DNA of 64,000 nt, from positions 64,090,001 to 64,154,000 of the forward strand of contig JAMJFZ010000199.1 in assembly GCA_026225945.1 (NCBI GenBank), given 5' to 3'. How positions within the stretch are numbered: position 1 is the stretch's first letter; each line of letters begins with the position of its first letter. Made by a program: the position numbers and the translations under genes. The DNA is from Cricetomys ansorgei. Taxonomy: Eukaryota; Chordata; Mammalia; Rodentia; Nesomyidae. Of the stretch, positions 12,650-23,210 are shown piece by piece. The notes below the pieces were generated by a model. It was not told where the DNA came from. It did not search any database and saw nothing but the letters and a program-made list of their open reading frames with translations.

Positions 12650-12755
12650 AGAGAGTGGGAGAGAGAGAGAAAGAGAGAAAGAGGGAGCGAGAAAGAGAGA
12701 GATAGGAGAGAGGGAAAGAGGGAGGGAGAGAAAGAGAGTGTGTGAGAGAGAGATG
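12650..12755. repeat. (GA)n / purine-rich tract
   Basis: About 105 bases of nearly pure purine on the plus strand (gaga, gaaa, gggag units), with a small tgtgtg interruption near 12740. Such mirror-like purine tracts can form triplex DNA; that is a general property, not shown here. Confidence 0.9.
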
Positions 12756-13004
12756 ATCACATAGTTTGGGAGCCTTACAAACCTGATCTTAGAATATTCA
12801 TATTTTCTTCATTCTCAACAATGGTTCATGGATTACTTGAGTTCTTAGTTGTGGTATGTCATTCAGAAGCGGTAGTACATATTGATCTATGCTTTAGACT
12901 TAGAGTTGAGACTCAAATACCAATTTTGTGCTTAATATCTATGTCTCTATGTTTTTTATAAAAGGGAAATGAAACCATATTATATGGAAGATTATTACAT
13001 ATTA

Positions 13005-13115
13005 CAAAATCAAGTTCAACTCTCCTACTTACACATTATTTTTGTGACCTTGAACAATTCCCTTAATTTTTTCTTTTCCTCCATCAACAAAATAGAAGAT
13101 AATACCTTGTAATAA
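13005..13115 (+). repeat. MIR SINE fragment
   Basis: 'tacttacacattatttttgt', 'gaccttgaacaattcccttaa' and 'cctccatcaacaaaatagaa', followed by 'gataatacc', match the MIR central and 3' parts in order. Confidence 0.5.
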
Positions 13116-13129
13116 TGAATTCTTTCTTA

Positions 13130-13960
13130 TAAATCAGCCTTGAATGATTAATGTTTTCAAGTGTTCTTCCTAATCTAAATGTAGAATTTAGGAAGGTGCT
13201 AACCGAACTGGTCACTAAGGAAGGAGAGAAGAAAAGAGAGAGAAAATGTGGATGAGGTATTTTACTTTTACATCTGCTAAGAAAGTCAACCTTTTTTGAA
13301 ATCGCATGGAGTGTTTCTTGCCTTATTCCAGCAACCGAACATCACAGACCAATTCTGCTCTGCTGCACAGGCAATATTCTGCTTCATTTGACCCAGTCAC
13401 GTCTTCAATCTTGTTAAACTACAGAGCACAACAAAACCAACTCCAAGAAAGGTTAACTGAGGCCTTCGGATTGATTGAAAGTGCTTGTCAAGGGTGTTGT
13501 CCCTCACCATGTACAATGGGTTTTCATTAGAATTTTGTTGTCTGCCTTGGCATAGTTGGAAACATTCACATGATGGATTAATCAATTTCTGAGCTAATGC
13601 ATTCACATGTGGTAATGACTTGCTCAAATGCCTCTCTGGCTGGCTGAATGGGCTTAAAGGAATTAAGCAGGACCACGAAGGAACCAAACTTTCAATTAAA
13701 GAAGAAAGTTGCAAAGTGTTCTTTTCTAACCTAGGAAATGAACCAAGCCTGATAATTTCCTTTTATTTCCCCATGACATATTACAAGGTTAAAAAAAAAA
13801 AGCTAAACCTATAAAAAAATATAACATCATTTACATCTTCAATTTGTAGTGCTGTTGAATGCATCATTAAGTATAAATGGGCTTCAATAAAAGCACATTA
13901 ATTAGTATAAAACAGCAAAAAGCAAAATTTCAAGTTCATTTTAGTTGTCAGAAAGAAAGG
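13130..13960. other. Repeat-free block, candidate conserved non-coding element
   Basis: No transposon similarity is seen over ~830 bases. The stretch is rich in homeodomain-type cores (gattaatc, attaattag, aattaa) and octamer-like strings, with balanced base composition to ~13740 and AT-rich after. Short open frames on both strands (13306-13530, 13397-13714) look incidental. Conservation cannot be tested here; this is inference from composition only. Confidence 0.25.
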
Positions 13961-16029
13961 CATATATTTATATATTTATGCATAATTAGAAACCACTAAC
14001 TCATTTTTCTGTGACGAATGCAACTGGAAGATATGGAGAAAGAACTAAGCAGAAAGATCATTTCCATAAACCATGACTGTACCTTAGGCATGGGCAGCTC
14101 TTCTCCTGGTTATTATACTCATAAAATACCTATTAAAATGACTTCATGTAGCTCCACATTTATTGTCTGTCATTGTCCCATGGATCAAGTTGGGTTTACA
14201 AGCCAGGAGGTAATTTTCTTCCCATTTCAACTGCTATCTTTTTTGATGTCCCCTGGACTCTAGTACTGATCATCCTTTAGACACATTTTACAGCCTAGGC
14301 ACAATGACAAGTCTATGATTGCACTGGCTAGTTGTGGAGGGCACATTGAATCTTGAGCTTTACTATGTACCACTGCTACATCCAGTTTATAGTCCAGAAT
14401 CAAGTGATTAACTGGACTTCAGCTGAGGGAAGAGCTGTTTGCACAGAAGGTAATATCTGGAGGATGTTTCATTTGCAATTGTCATTGATTGGCCACCAAA
14501 GGGTTTGCAGATCAGTATCTCTGATGGCAGATGTGAAAAGTCTTGGGTTCATAAAGCTATGCCTGTAGAGTCCTGTAGGGGTGGAAAACAGAACACAGTT
14601 ACTAAGTTAAAAATTTCAATTTCTGGATTTCTTCCTCTTGGAAGAACATGAACAGCTTCATATATATATCAGGAGATGGAAATTTGGCTAAGCCAAATTT
14701 TAATGGAAGGAGAACTTGAAGAGGATGGACTTTTCAAGAGAATCCTTCTGCAGCCCAAACTACACCACTGTTATATATGTCCTCCAGGGCGCTGCAGGCT
14801 GCATACTCATGTTTTTCTGCTGTGAGATACTCAGCCTTCTCCCTCGACTACTGAAGGCTGAGACCAAGACAGAAGCCAGGCTGTAGTGAGCTGTGGGTGA
14901 TAGTGGCTGCCCACAGGAAAGGGATACATCAAGATTTGTGTCAAAGTCCTAACACCCCTGATCCAAATGTGCTTCCCATTGGATGCTTTCCACTATGAAC
15001 AGGCTAAGTTTTAGAAAATACGTGAAGCATTTTAGATTGTGGGATGTCAAGACCTTGCAGTCTAAATTTTGGCCTGGTTGCAGTTTGTTTGAAGTCTTCA
15101 CTGGGACTATGGAACCCACTTTCAATGTGACTCATTCTCACGCTTGACAAATTGTTGGCAGGCATCAAATGCTAGATATTGGCAGGAAACTTCAGGTTCT
15201 CTCTCTATGAGGATTCTTGCGTGTTCTCCCAGCATGTCGGCAAGCATCTGAGAGGCTATGTAATCTCCAACAGAACAATGGAAAAGTCACTTTGACTTTG
15301 TGAGATCACAAAATCATACTCTGTTATCTCCACCACATTCCTTTTGTCATAGCTCTAGTTGGAGCATGTAGATAAGATGGTGATACTTACTGAGGAGACT
15401 GGTTGCCATGACTAGGTTAGGATGATAATGGAATAGAAAGGAGCCACAAGTATATGAATGTTAGCTACTATGGCTCAGAACAGACTAAGGTCAGGGGATC
15501 AGAACTAATGGTATGAGCAAGGTATAGGTGACCGAGACCAGAATTTATGTGGCAGACTTTCATTAAAAACCTAGAAGACTAAATAGGTGCTTCTGTCTCA
15601 GATACAGAGTAGAAATAAATTTCAAATAAGAATCCTGCAGAATAGAGTTTAAAAGTTAATGCTCTGGTCAGCAAAGATACAGAAGATGATAGCTTTCAGA
15701 CACTGCCAATAACTGACCCAACACATAGTGTCAACTGAGTTGAATCTGCAATTTAAGTCAAAATAAAATGATAAAAGACATTGTGATAATGAAAAAGCAA
15801 TAAAGCCCGGGTTCCAAAATCCAAAACCGCTAGCAGCGCTCTTTGGGGGGAAAAATAATGGCATGCAGATCAGCAAATCTAGGTGAAATGAATCCCAGGA
15901 AGCTCACAAGCCCATGTCCTGTAAGCAGAAAAGAAGGAAGCACTGTAAAATAATTTGAAAATGAGTTTGAGCAATAAATGTGGCTCCTATAAAGAAGTTG
16001 TAATTTTTTATTTTATTTTATTTTTTTAC
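13961..16029. other. No feature seen
   Basis: Unique sequence with no repeat or exon I recognise. Short open frames occur at 14018-14263, 14353-14568 and 15649-15876 without motifs. An AT-rich (tttta)n-like patch ends the stretch at about 16005-16030. Confidence 0.4.
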
Positions 16030-16430
16030 TATTTTCCAGCTGAGGTGGCTGGCCCATGGATCCTTTCCAAACATGGGTCTGTATATCAGCATCTCATCCA
16101 GCTTTATCTTTAAGGGAGGAATCACTTGGGCTCTTCCTCCCAGCATTCATGCTGAGAAACAAATCTTATTTTGCATTGCAGCATAATTTATTCTTCATTA
16201 GTCTAAGCTATGACTTGCTCACGATTACATTCAATTTCAGTGTTTACAGATTCATTTTCATAATATTTCCTCTGGGCTTATTATTTCCATTTGTAAAAGT
16301 GAACTAAATCTTCTAAGTCAGAGTAAGCCGAGATCATTTGCAAGGGGCCATTGCTCTGACTCACATTTGGGCAAGAGATTTGCGGCAGCAGGCAGAGGAT
16401 GCTCCTTTTGAGAGAACTTAAGTTTCAGGT
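16030..16430. other. Repeat-free block, second candidate conserved non-coding element
   Basis: Transposon-free, with clustered motif-like strings such as 'ttgcattgcagcataattta', 'cattagtctaagctatgact', 'cgattacattcaatttcag' and 'gtcagagtaag'. The 83-codon plus frame at 16056-16307 is unlikely to code. Called from texture only. Confidence 0.22.
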
Positions 16431-16789
16431 CCTTGTGGAATCTCTTATTTTTACCAAGTTTTTCTCTGCCTTTGATGCAGTACATGGCATGCATGTATGA
16501 CAGGGTTGAAAGCTATGACCACATTTTGGAAAAACAAGTGTTCTGTAGGTATGAGACTGGTGCTTTGTGGATGGATGTATTTAGGTCCTTTCAATGGCCT
16601 CTTTGCAGGACACTGTCCCTTCTTATGATCATCTTCACAGTAGCCAAGGGAAATCTCCATGCAAATATTAGTACAATTAATAAAGCTCTCTTGTGGAGGT
16701 TTTGGATTATACAATATTTTCTTCAGGTTTCTATGCTTCTATTGTATTGGCCCTAATATCTAAGATATGATCAGCTGTGCAGTATCTTT
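16431..16789. other. No feature seen
   Basis: Open frames of 107 codons (+) and 87 codons (-) overlap here without recognisable motifs; most likely chance. Confidence 0.35.
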
Positions 16790-16890
16790 AGTCATTCATG
16801 CATTCATTCAATAACATGCCCTAAGAGCACCCTGCACACTAGGCTTCTGGCTAGGATTCAGGTATACAAGGATGCTACTGTCTAGTTTTT
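16790..16890 (+). repeat. L2 LINE 3' fragment
   Basis: 'cattcatgcattcattcaat', 'aagagcaccctgcacactag' and 'ctaggattcaggtatacaag' match the L2 hallmark 'attcattcaacaaatatttattgagc.cctac...ggcactg..ctaggcactggggatacag'. Confidence 0.5.
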
Positions 16891-17432
16891 GAAAATCAGC
16901 ATTTTGAAATCTCATTTATTGGAAACAAAAGACTAGTAAAATTTACATATTACATTAATGGGCATGTCTCAAAAGTTTTCTTGAAAGCCATTTCAGAGAA
17001 CCTATGTGGATTTCCTCTGAGATAGGACATGAAGACATTCTTTATATTGATGGGTCAAACGGTATCAGGAAATTACCTATAAACTTGATCAGAACCAACC
17101 CAAATAGACTTAAATATTCCTTCTCAAGTTCTTTACTGTACTATAATCTTTTATTAATTGGATTTTTTTACTGTATATAATCTTTTATTAATAGGGATTC
17201 TTTCGGTCTTAAAGAACAAAAATCTTGTTTGAAATTGACTTGACTAGGAAGGGGTGCTTCATGACTCATACACCCCCCCAGATCCCATCTGATTTCAGAT
17301 TGCTTGCAGAGACACATAGCAATGAACTGGGCTGTGTTTTCTTCTCTTTGTATCTTGACTCTGCTTCTGTGATGACCTCATTTTTTAAGAGCACTTGAGA
17401 GTCACCTGTTGGATCACTACAAGTTCTTAGGC

Positions 17433-17836
17433 TGTGTGCGGGCTAGTTTTATATTAACTTGACACAACCTAGAGACATTTTAGAAGAGAAAACTTCAATT
17501 GAGAAAATTCCACCACCAGATTGGATTGTGGGCACATCTATGGTGTGTTTTCTTGATTGATAGAGTAGAGCTGGCTCACTGTAGGCAGTGCTACCCCCAT
17601 GAACAATGGTCCTCTGTGCTATAAGAAGGGCTGAACAAGCCATGGGGAATGAGTTAGTAAGCATCATTTCTCTATGACTTCTGCTTCAATTCACCTTCCA
17701 GATTCCTGCCTTTAGATTCTACCCTGACTTCCCAGGCTGACAGAGTATAAGCTATAAGAGAAAATAAACCCTTTTCTCCCCAAGTTGCTTTTGATCACCA
17801 TGTTTTATCATAGCAATAGAAACTCTTACTAAAATA
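17433..17836 (+). mobile_element. Rodent LTR-like interspersed repeat, near complete
   Basis: Begins tgtgtgcgggctagttttat, followed by 'taacttgacacaacctagag' and 'cttcaattgagaaaattcca'. Then come 'gtgctataagaagggctgaa' and 'caagccatggggaatgagt', an AATAAA signal in 'gagaaaataaaccctttt', and the end 'ttatcatagcaatagaaact'. This is a fuller, same-orientation copy of the family at 3935-4236. The layout (TG start, AATAAA ~60 bases from the end) is that of an LTR. Confidence 0.72.
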
Positions 17837-19174
17837 GGCTGCCTCTGTGTAGGTCCAAGTCCAGCATGGAAATTATAACTTATAGTGCATCTACCTGAAA
17901 TTTCACAGCTCTAATCTAGCTGACTCAGAACAGAGACTTACTCTTGAGACACTTAATGTGACCTGCTGATTGTCCTTCAATTCTCCTCCAGGACTGGGCA
18001 AGAACCTACTCAGAAGGTACAGCATGGTATGTGTGTGGATGCAGATGTGGCAAACTCCAAATAACAGTAGGGTCCTCCCTAATGCATGAAGGGATGCTGG
18101 GAAGACTATCACTTTCTACAGATACATTGATTCAATTTTATCACATTAAATATTCCCTTCCAAATGAAAATCGACAGTGAAACTAGCAGGCTGCATATGG
18201 CTAATTGTGTTTAACCAAGGCCCATGCACAGTAGAGAAAAGGCTATTGAGCCCAAATCTTTGATTCAAAACAGAGAACTGTGTAAGCTATGTCCTTAAAA
18301 AGCCAGCTCTGCCTCACTTTAGATTCCATAAAAAAGATAATCAAGGCAATAACCTGCAGCATCTTGAATACTTTCTCTCTCCTTTGCCCTACTGTCTCTC
18401 TGGGAAGCATGTCTGATCTGCACTATCACTTTGCTTCTGAATTAAGTTTCCTTGCCATTCTGCAACCTATGTGTGACTTTGTACAAATCTTTGAATAAGA
18501 GGCCAAGGATCTGTAAACTACAATCCAGACACTGACTACTATATGTGTAACTATATGTATCTGACATCTAGTGGAGGGGGCAAACAGATGTGCACAGGAG
18601 GGAGGGAGTGGCTGGAATAACAGGTGAGACTCAAATTACCTTCTCCATCTATTCCTTCTATGAGGGAATGTCAACACACTTGACGTTACAAAGGTCTGTT
18701 GAGGCTGTATAGTCACAGCTTCTCCAATTAAGATGGTAGTGGCCATGTTATGCACACAGGACAGAATTGAACAACAGAGTCATGCAATGGGGTGGAGAGA
18801 AAACAAACAAAAAAATCTATCATGTACAATCTTAGAAGAATTGGGGATATTCAACCCAGGGGAGTCTTTAGCACATTGCATGAAGGTTGAAAGGGATGAT
18901 AGTACATCACTTATTTGAAGGCTCTTAGATCAAAATAAAAACAGATGTATTGTATAGGACTCAAGAGGCCAGGAAAATATCTAAAAACTGCTGCTATGTG
19001 AAGGAACAAGAAGCTTGCTTAAAGTTGTCCCCCATACCTGTAACTCTTTAAGGATGGTTTCATCAGACAGTCTGTCCAGGAGGATGCAGATAAAACTCAG
19101 TCAATAGTGAAAGTGTGTGCTAATAATGCTCTGTGATGCCTAGATACACTAATGTTTAAAAAACTGTTAAATTT
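17837..19174. other. No feature seen
   Basis: Unique sequence; small open frames (17903-18112, 18289-18498, 18733-18918) show no motifs. Confidence 0.4.
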
Positions 19175-19255
19175 AGGCAGAAGGATTAGTTCAAGTTCAT
19201 CCTAGGCTCTATAGTGAGTTCAAAGTCAGCCAGGGATACAAGAGATTACATCTAT
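19175..19255 (+). repeat. B1 SINE 3' fragment
   Basis: 'ggcagaaggattagttcaag', 'ttcatcctaggctctatagt' and 'caaagtcagccagggataca' match the B1 3' half (gcaggcggatc.gtgagttcgaggccagcctggtcta..., gagtt..agccagggctaca). The 5' half is missing. Confidence 0.6.
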
Positions 19256-19539
19256 TAGGGAAGAAGGGGAATGGAAGCAACAGGGAGATGAAAATATGTT
19301 TCATACATGTACTAAGTTGTCATAATAAAGCCCAGTTTTGCACAATTAATATACATAAATAAAGTTTTTAAATTAACAAATTAAAATAGTATCTTGCTGT
19401 CTCTTCGGGTCATTTTTTTTTCCCTTAAAGTTTCTTTTATCCTATAAATAAACCAAAAACTAGACCTTTGTTTTAGCGTAAAGACCTGCACTCATGATTG
19501 CTTAAATGTAAAAGCCATGGGTTGAATGTGCTTAAAACT

Positions 19540-19670
19540 TAACACATGAGTTCATGTTAATGATATTTGAAGGAAGGGTTTGGGGGAAATAATTATCATG
19601 AGCCAGAGTCACATGGATGTCCCAACCCTCATAGGATTAGTGACTTTAAAGAAGATGAAGAGAGATTAAA
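19540..19670 (+). repeat. Ancient mammalian LTR-like fragment (MaLR-type)
   Basis: 'gatatttgaaggaagggttt', 'gggggaaataattatcatga' and 'accctcataggattagtgac' resemble an old repeat with the pattern 'ggaggtggggcctttgggaggtaattaggtcatgagg...gggattagtgccctta'. The related, longer copies at 58845 and 61745 share this pattern. Confidence 0.42.
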
Positions 19671-19772
19671 CACAGCTTTTTAGTTCTGTTTCAACATTTT
19701 TGTCTTGCTAAGATACAGCAAACTAGCCCTCACAAGATACAGAGGCTTCTGGCTTCTAAATCACAATCTACA

Positions 19773-19775
<3 letters not shown>

Positions 19776-19834
<59 letters not shown>
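19776..19834. repeat. (TC)n microsatellite
   Basis: 59 uninterrupted bases of TC dinucleotide (about 29 units), followed by a pyrimidine-rich tail. It creates the low-complexity frame at 19773-20030. Confidence 0.97.
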
Positions 19835-19837
<3 letters not shown>

Positions 19838-20812
19838 TACGCCCTCCCTCTCTCCCTGCCTCATTTATTTTGATATAACTGAAGAAAATCAAGACAATAA
19901 GCTGTTCTCATTTAGATCTGGCAACATTCTCTTTTCAGCACAACTGAGATATATTTCTCATTTCAGTAAAGTCCAAGCTATCATGATAATCATGGTACCT
20001 TCAGTCAGCCTCTGTGCAACATTCACATAGTGCTTACAGACAGTATGAAGAAAGGACAGAAAGAAGGATAGAGAAAATAAAAATATAGAAATCTATTTCC
20101 TTTTCCTGGTCACCCTCAACAATTCTACAATAAAAAAATTGTTCTTGATACCAGGACATGAAATAGTCTTACTTCTGGGCAAAATCCATCCACATATATG
20201 GTAGCAGTACATCTTAGAAACAAAAGAGATGAAACCAACAGTTCTATTCCATTTCCTGAGCCCCACCTCAATCCCATCCCATTGCTTAGATACTGTGTGG
20301 GTCACTCTGTATTGAATATCCTCTATTCCACTAACTGTACCGTGTACTTAGGCGTAATAGGGAATTATTTTGTATGACTACTCTTGTGTTTATTCTGAGT
20401 TTCCTATTGGATAATGACCTCTGTAAATGAACTCAGGGATATTGAGTGCCTTCAAACACAATGTTAGCCACTTTTTATAAAAGTCTCCATATTACTTTTA
20501 TGTTGATAAAATACCATAGATAAAATCAACTTAAGAAAAAAGGATTTTGACCTATGGTTCCAGAGGGATAGATGTCCTCAATGGCAGAGAAGGTATGGTG
20601 GCAGGAGCAGAAAGCTGAAAGGTTACATCTCAAACACACAGTAAGAAAAGAGATAATAGGATGTGGGGAGAGGCTATAAATCCACAAAGCCTATCTCCAG
20701 TGATGTACTTTTCCAGAAAGGCTGCACTCCCAAAGTTACATAACCTCCCGAAACAGCGCCATCTACTGGGGATCAAGTATTCAAATATATGAGCCTATGG
20801 GTAGCACTTTTT

Positions 20813-21349
20813 CCTTTAGATTTATTTTTAAGTGGTGTGTGTGTGTGTGCGTGTGTGTACATTTGTCTGGGAAGTCCGAAGCTATTGAAGCTCCCTGTAT
20901 CTGGAATTAGAGGTGGTTGTAAACTGCCCAATGTGGTACTGGGACTTAAACTCAAGATCCCTGAAAGAACATGTGTTGTTGAAGTTTATTTTTAGTTGTG
21001 TTTAAAATAATTGTTTTTGTGCACTGTTGAAAAGGGGATGCATAGGCCTCGGCATTTTTTATTGTCTGCCAGTATTGGATTTCCGTGGGGGTTGTTTGAT
21101 TGCTAATGATCTGCACCTGAGGAGTTCTGAATGGAAAAAAAAAAAAAAAAAACCACTTGAGTTCAGATGCTAGGGTTCCACTCTCCAGTTAGATGCTGGC
21201 CAGAACGGTGGATCCCTCTGCTGAGGTTTGGCAGAGTTTGCACCTATGAAATGACTCCTTGTCTTCTTGGTGAGCTACCACAGCAATGGACTACTACAAA
21301 CATGTGATGTTCTTAAACATTGAGCCACCTCTCCAGCCACCTAGGGGGT
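20813..21349 (-). mobile_element. B3 SINE inserted in the left LTR of the composite, itself interrupted
   Basis: From left: a T-rich tail, a (GT)n stretch at 20833-20859, 'gtatctggaattagaggtgg', 'ttgtaaactgcccaatgtgg', 'tactgggacttaaactcaag', then after a 325-bp interruption 'tgagccacctctccagcc'. This is B3 read from its A-rich 3' end (left) to its tRNA-like 5' end (right). An 8-bp duplication, cacttttt, flanks it (20805-20812 and 21350-21357) and fits target-primed insertion, although the left copy is preceded by different sequence. Confidence 0.75.
20974..21298 (-). mobile_element. Solo LTR (class II/ERVK-like), 325 bp, with 6-bp target-site duplication
   Basis: The block starts TGTTGTTGAAG and ends ACTACTACA, and is bracketed by identical AACATG hexamers (20968-20973 and 21299-21304). 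A TG...CA element with a 6-bp duplication is what class II (ERVK) integration leaves. In minus-strand sense an AATAAA signal (aaaaataaactt) lies ~15 bases from the end, so the sense is minus. It interrupts the B3 SINE cleanly. An internal run of 18 A (21135-21152 on the plus strand) is unusual for an LTR. Relatives lie at 37996-38326 and 47528-47859. Confidence 0.78.
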
Positions 21350-22935
21350 CACTTTTTATTTAAACCATACTTACATATTGATGGCCATCTCATTATGCAA
21401 AATGCGTTTAGTACAACTTGAAAAATGCCCATAGTCCTTAACAGTCCCAATACTGTTCAGAAGTCCAAAGTCTCTTCTGAGACTCAAGCCAGAATTTTAA
21501 CTATGACTTCCTATAAAACTGAAAATAAAAAAAATACATACTTACAAAGCACACTAGCACAGAGTATACATTCCCATATCAAAAGGGAAGAATGAAGGCA
21601 CAGTAAAGAATACTGGAACAAAAAATACTGAAACCCAGCAGGAGCAAACAACAAATGATGTAGCTCCGTGTCTGGTATCTGGAGCTTTAGATTCAAAAGG
21701 CTAAGATGATCCTACTCCTGCAACTTTGCTGCTTACAGCATGCATATCTCTCTTGATCTGGTACCACTCCCCATATGCAGCTCTCCTTGATAGATGACTC
21801 ATTGCTCTGGCATCTTCACCAGCTTTGCTACTTTACCACAACTTGGACTTCACCTTCACAATCTTACACAACAGCCTCTTAGCAACTCCAGACTTGTTCC
21901 GCATTGCCTGATCTTAGTTATTCCTTGAAACTACAGAGGAATAATCAAGGATTCCTCACCCTTGTAACTTACATCTCTCCAAACCCAGTAAGCATGTAAA
22001 CAACATTGTCAAGTTTGGCCACATAATTGGAATGGCCACTCATCCCCATAATCATATTAGCAGAAGCTTTTGCATACTGTATAAGAACAGAAAACTCCTT
22101 CTGCTCTCTTTTAGCTCAGTGGGATAAGGTCTTGAGGACACCCTTTCTACTTTAATGCAGAGCAGAACAGAAACCTAGCACTGGTCTCCTTCCTCACCAG
22201 TTGCTGCCTCTTCTTTTGCACATGTCTTGGGAGTCATTTTAAATTTCCTGCTGCTCTTTTCCTCTCCAAGAGTCACATTCATATTTTTTTTGTCTCATTC
22301 ATTTTTTTAAATTCTAGACCTGCATAATAATGATCAGTAGTTATCATGCCACAGACTCATTGATATGATGTCTTAAAATTAGTTTATTTCTTTTTAATTC
22401 AGCCTCATGTCAGTTCTCAGGACATGAGCAGAAAACAATCAGAGCCTTTAAGGTCTCTAGCCAAGCTGTTACGAGAACCTATGGAAGCTATGCTTCCATA
22501 TCCCCGTTACTCGCAGTGCTAGTCTTCCAGGCCCCTACCAGAATGGCCTACTACAGTTTTGCTTATAGCATCCAACCACTTTTCTAGACCAAAGTTCCAA
22601 AATCTTACACATTCCTCCAAAAAAGACTCAATGTGGTCAGGGTCTTCACAGCAACAAGTTTATTCTTGGTACCGACTTCTCTATTTGCTACTTCCTTGTT
22701 GTTGTGATAAAATACCACGGCCAAAAGAAACTTAAGAGGGAGTCTGTTCTAGCTTATGGTTCCTGAGCTCTAGGTGTATAAATGGTAGGCAAGACATGTT
22801 GAAAGAAACATAAATCTGAGTGGTCCCTCTCCACCACACACAGGTACCAGTTATAACAGGGAGTGGGATGGGGCCATCAGCTCTCATAGTCTTCCACTAG
22901 TGATGCCTTCCTCATCAAGACTGAACGTTCCAAAG

Positions 22936-23110
22936 CAGCAGTTCTCAACCTGTGGGTCATAACCATTTTGATGTGTAATGATCCTTTCACAGGGGTTGCC
23001 TAATACCGTCTGCATGTCAGATATTTACTTTATGATTCATAACAGTAGCAACAGTACAACATAAGAAACACATTAAAGGGTCACAACATTAGGAAGGTTG
23101 GGAACCACGG
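22936..23110. mobile_element. URR1-type non-autonomous hAT DNA transposon
   Basis: Terminal inverted repeats: left cagcagttctcaacc, right ggttgggaaccacgg, matching the URR1 hAT ends with a few changes. The interior has 'gatcctttcacaggggttgc', 'cagatatttactttatgatt', 'cataacagtagcaacagt' and 'attaaagggtcacaacatta'. The left flank is ttccaaag (22928-22935) and the right flank atctaaag (23112-23119), compatible with a decayed 8-bp hAT target duplication. It sits inside the right LTR of the composite. Confidence 0.85.
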
Positions 23111-23210
23111 TATCTAAAGGTTCTATAACTTCCTTGAACAATATCACCAACTGGGGATCAAGTGTTCAAATATATGAACCAATGGGGGCCATTTCTCATT
23201 CAAGTCACTA

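Larger units (their letters stand above)
20485..23210 (-). mobile_element. LTR-flanked non-coding retroelement composite (rodent), with nested insertions
   Basis: Two related LTR-like segments in the same (minus) orientation bracket a non-coding middle. The left one is 20485-20812 plus 21350-21372; the right is 22680-22935 plus 23111-23210. Both contain 'ataaaataccac/atag', 'ggttcc..ag', 'tggggatcaagt.ttcaaat' and 'cctatggg/caatgggggcc'. The middle (21373-22679) runs acttaacagtccc-type, 'aagtctcttctgagactcaa', 'atctctcttgatctggtacc', 'gcctcttagcaactcc', and ends 'cttggtaccgacttct' at the right LTR junction. I know this arrangement from mouse as an abundant repeat but cannot name it. No gag, pro or pol frame is visible, so it moved, if at all, with helper proteins. 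The outer LTR ends are approximate. Confidence 0.6.
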
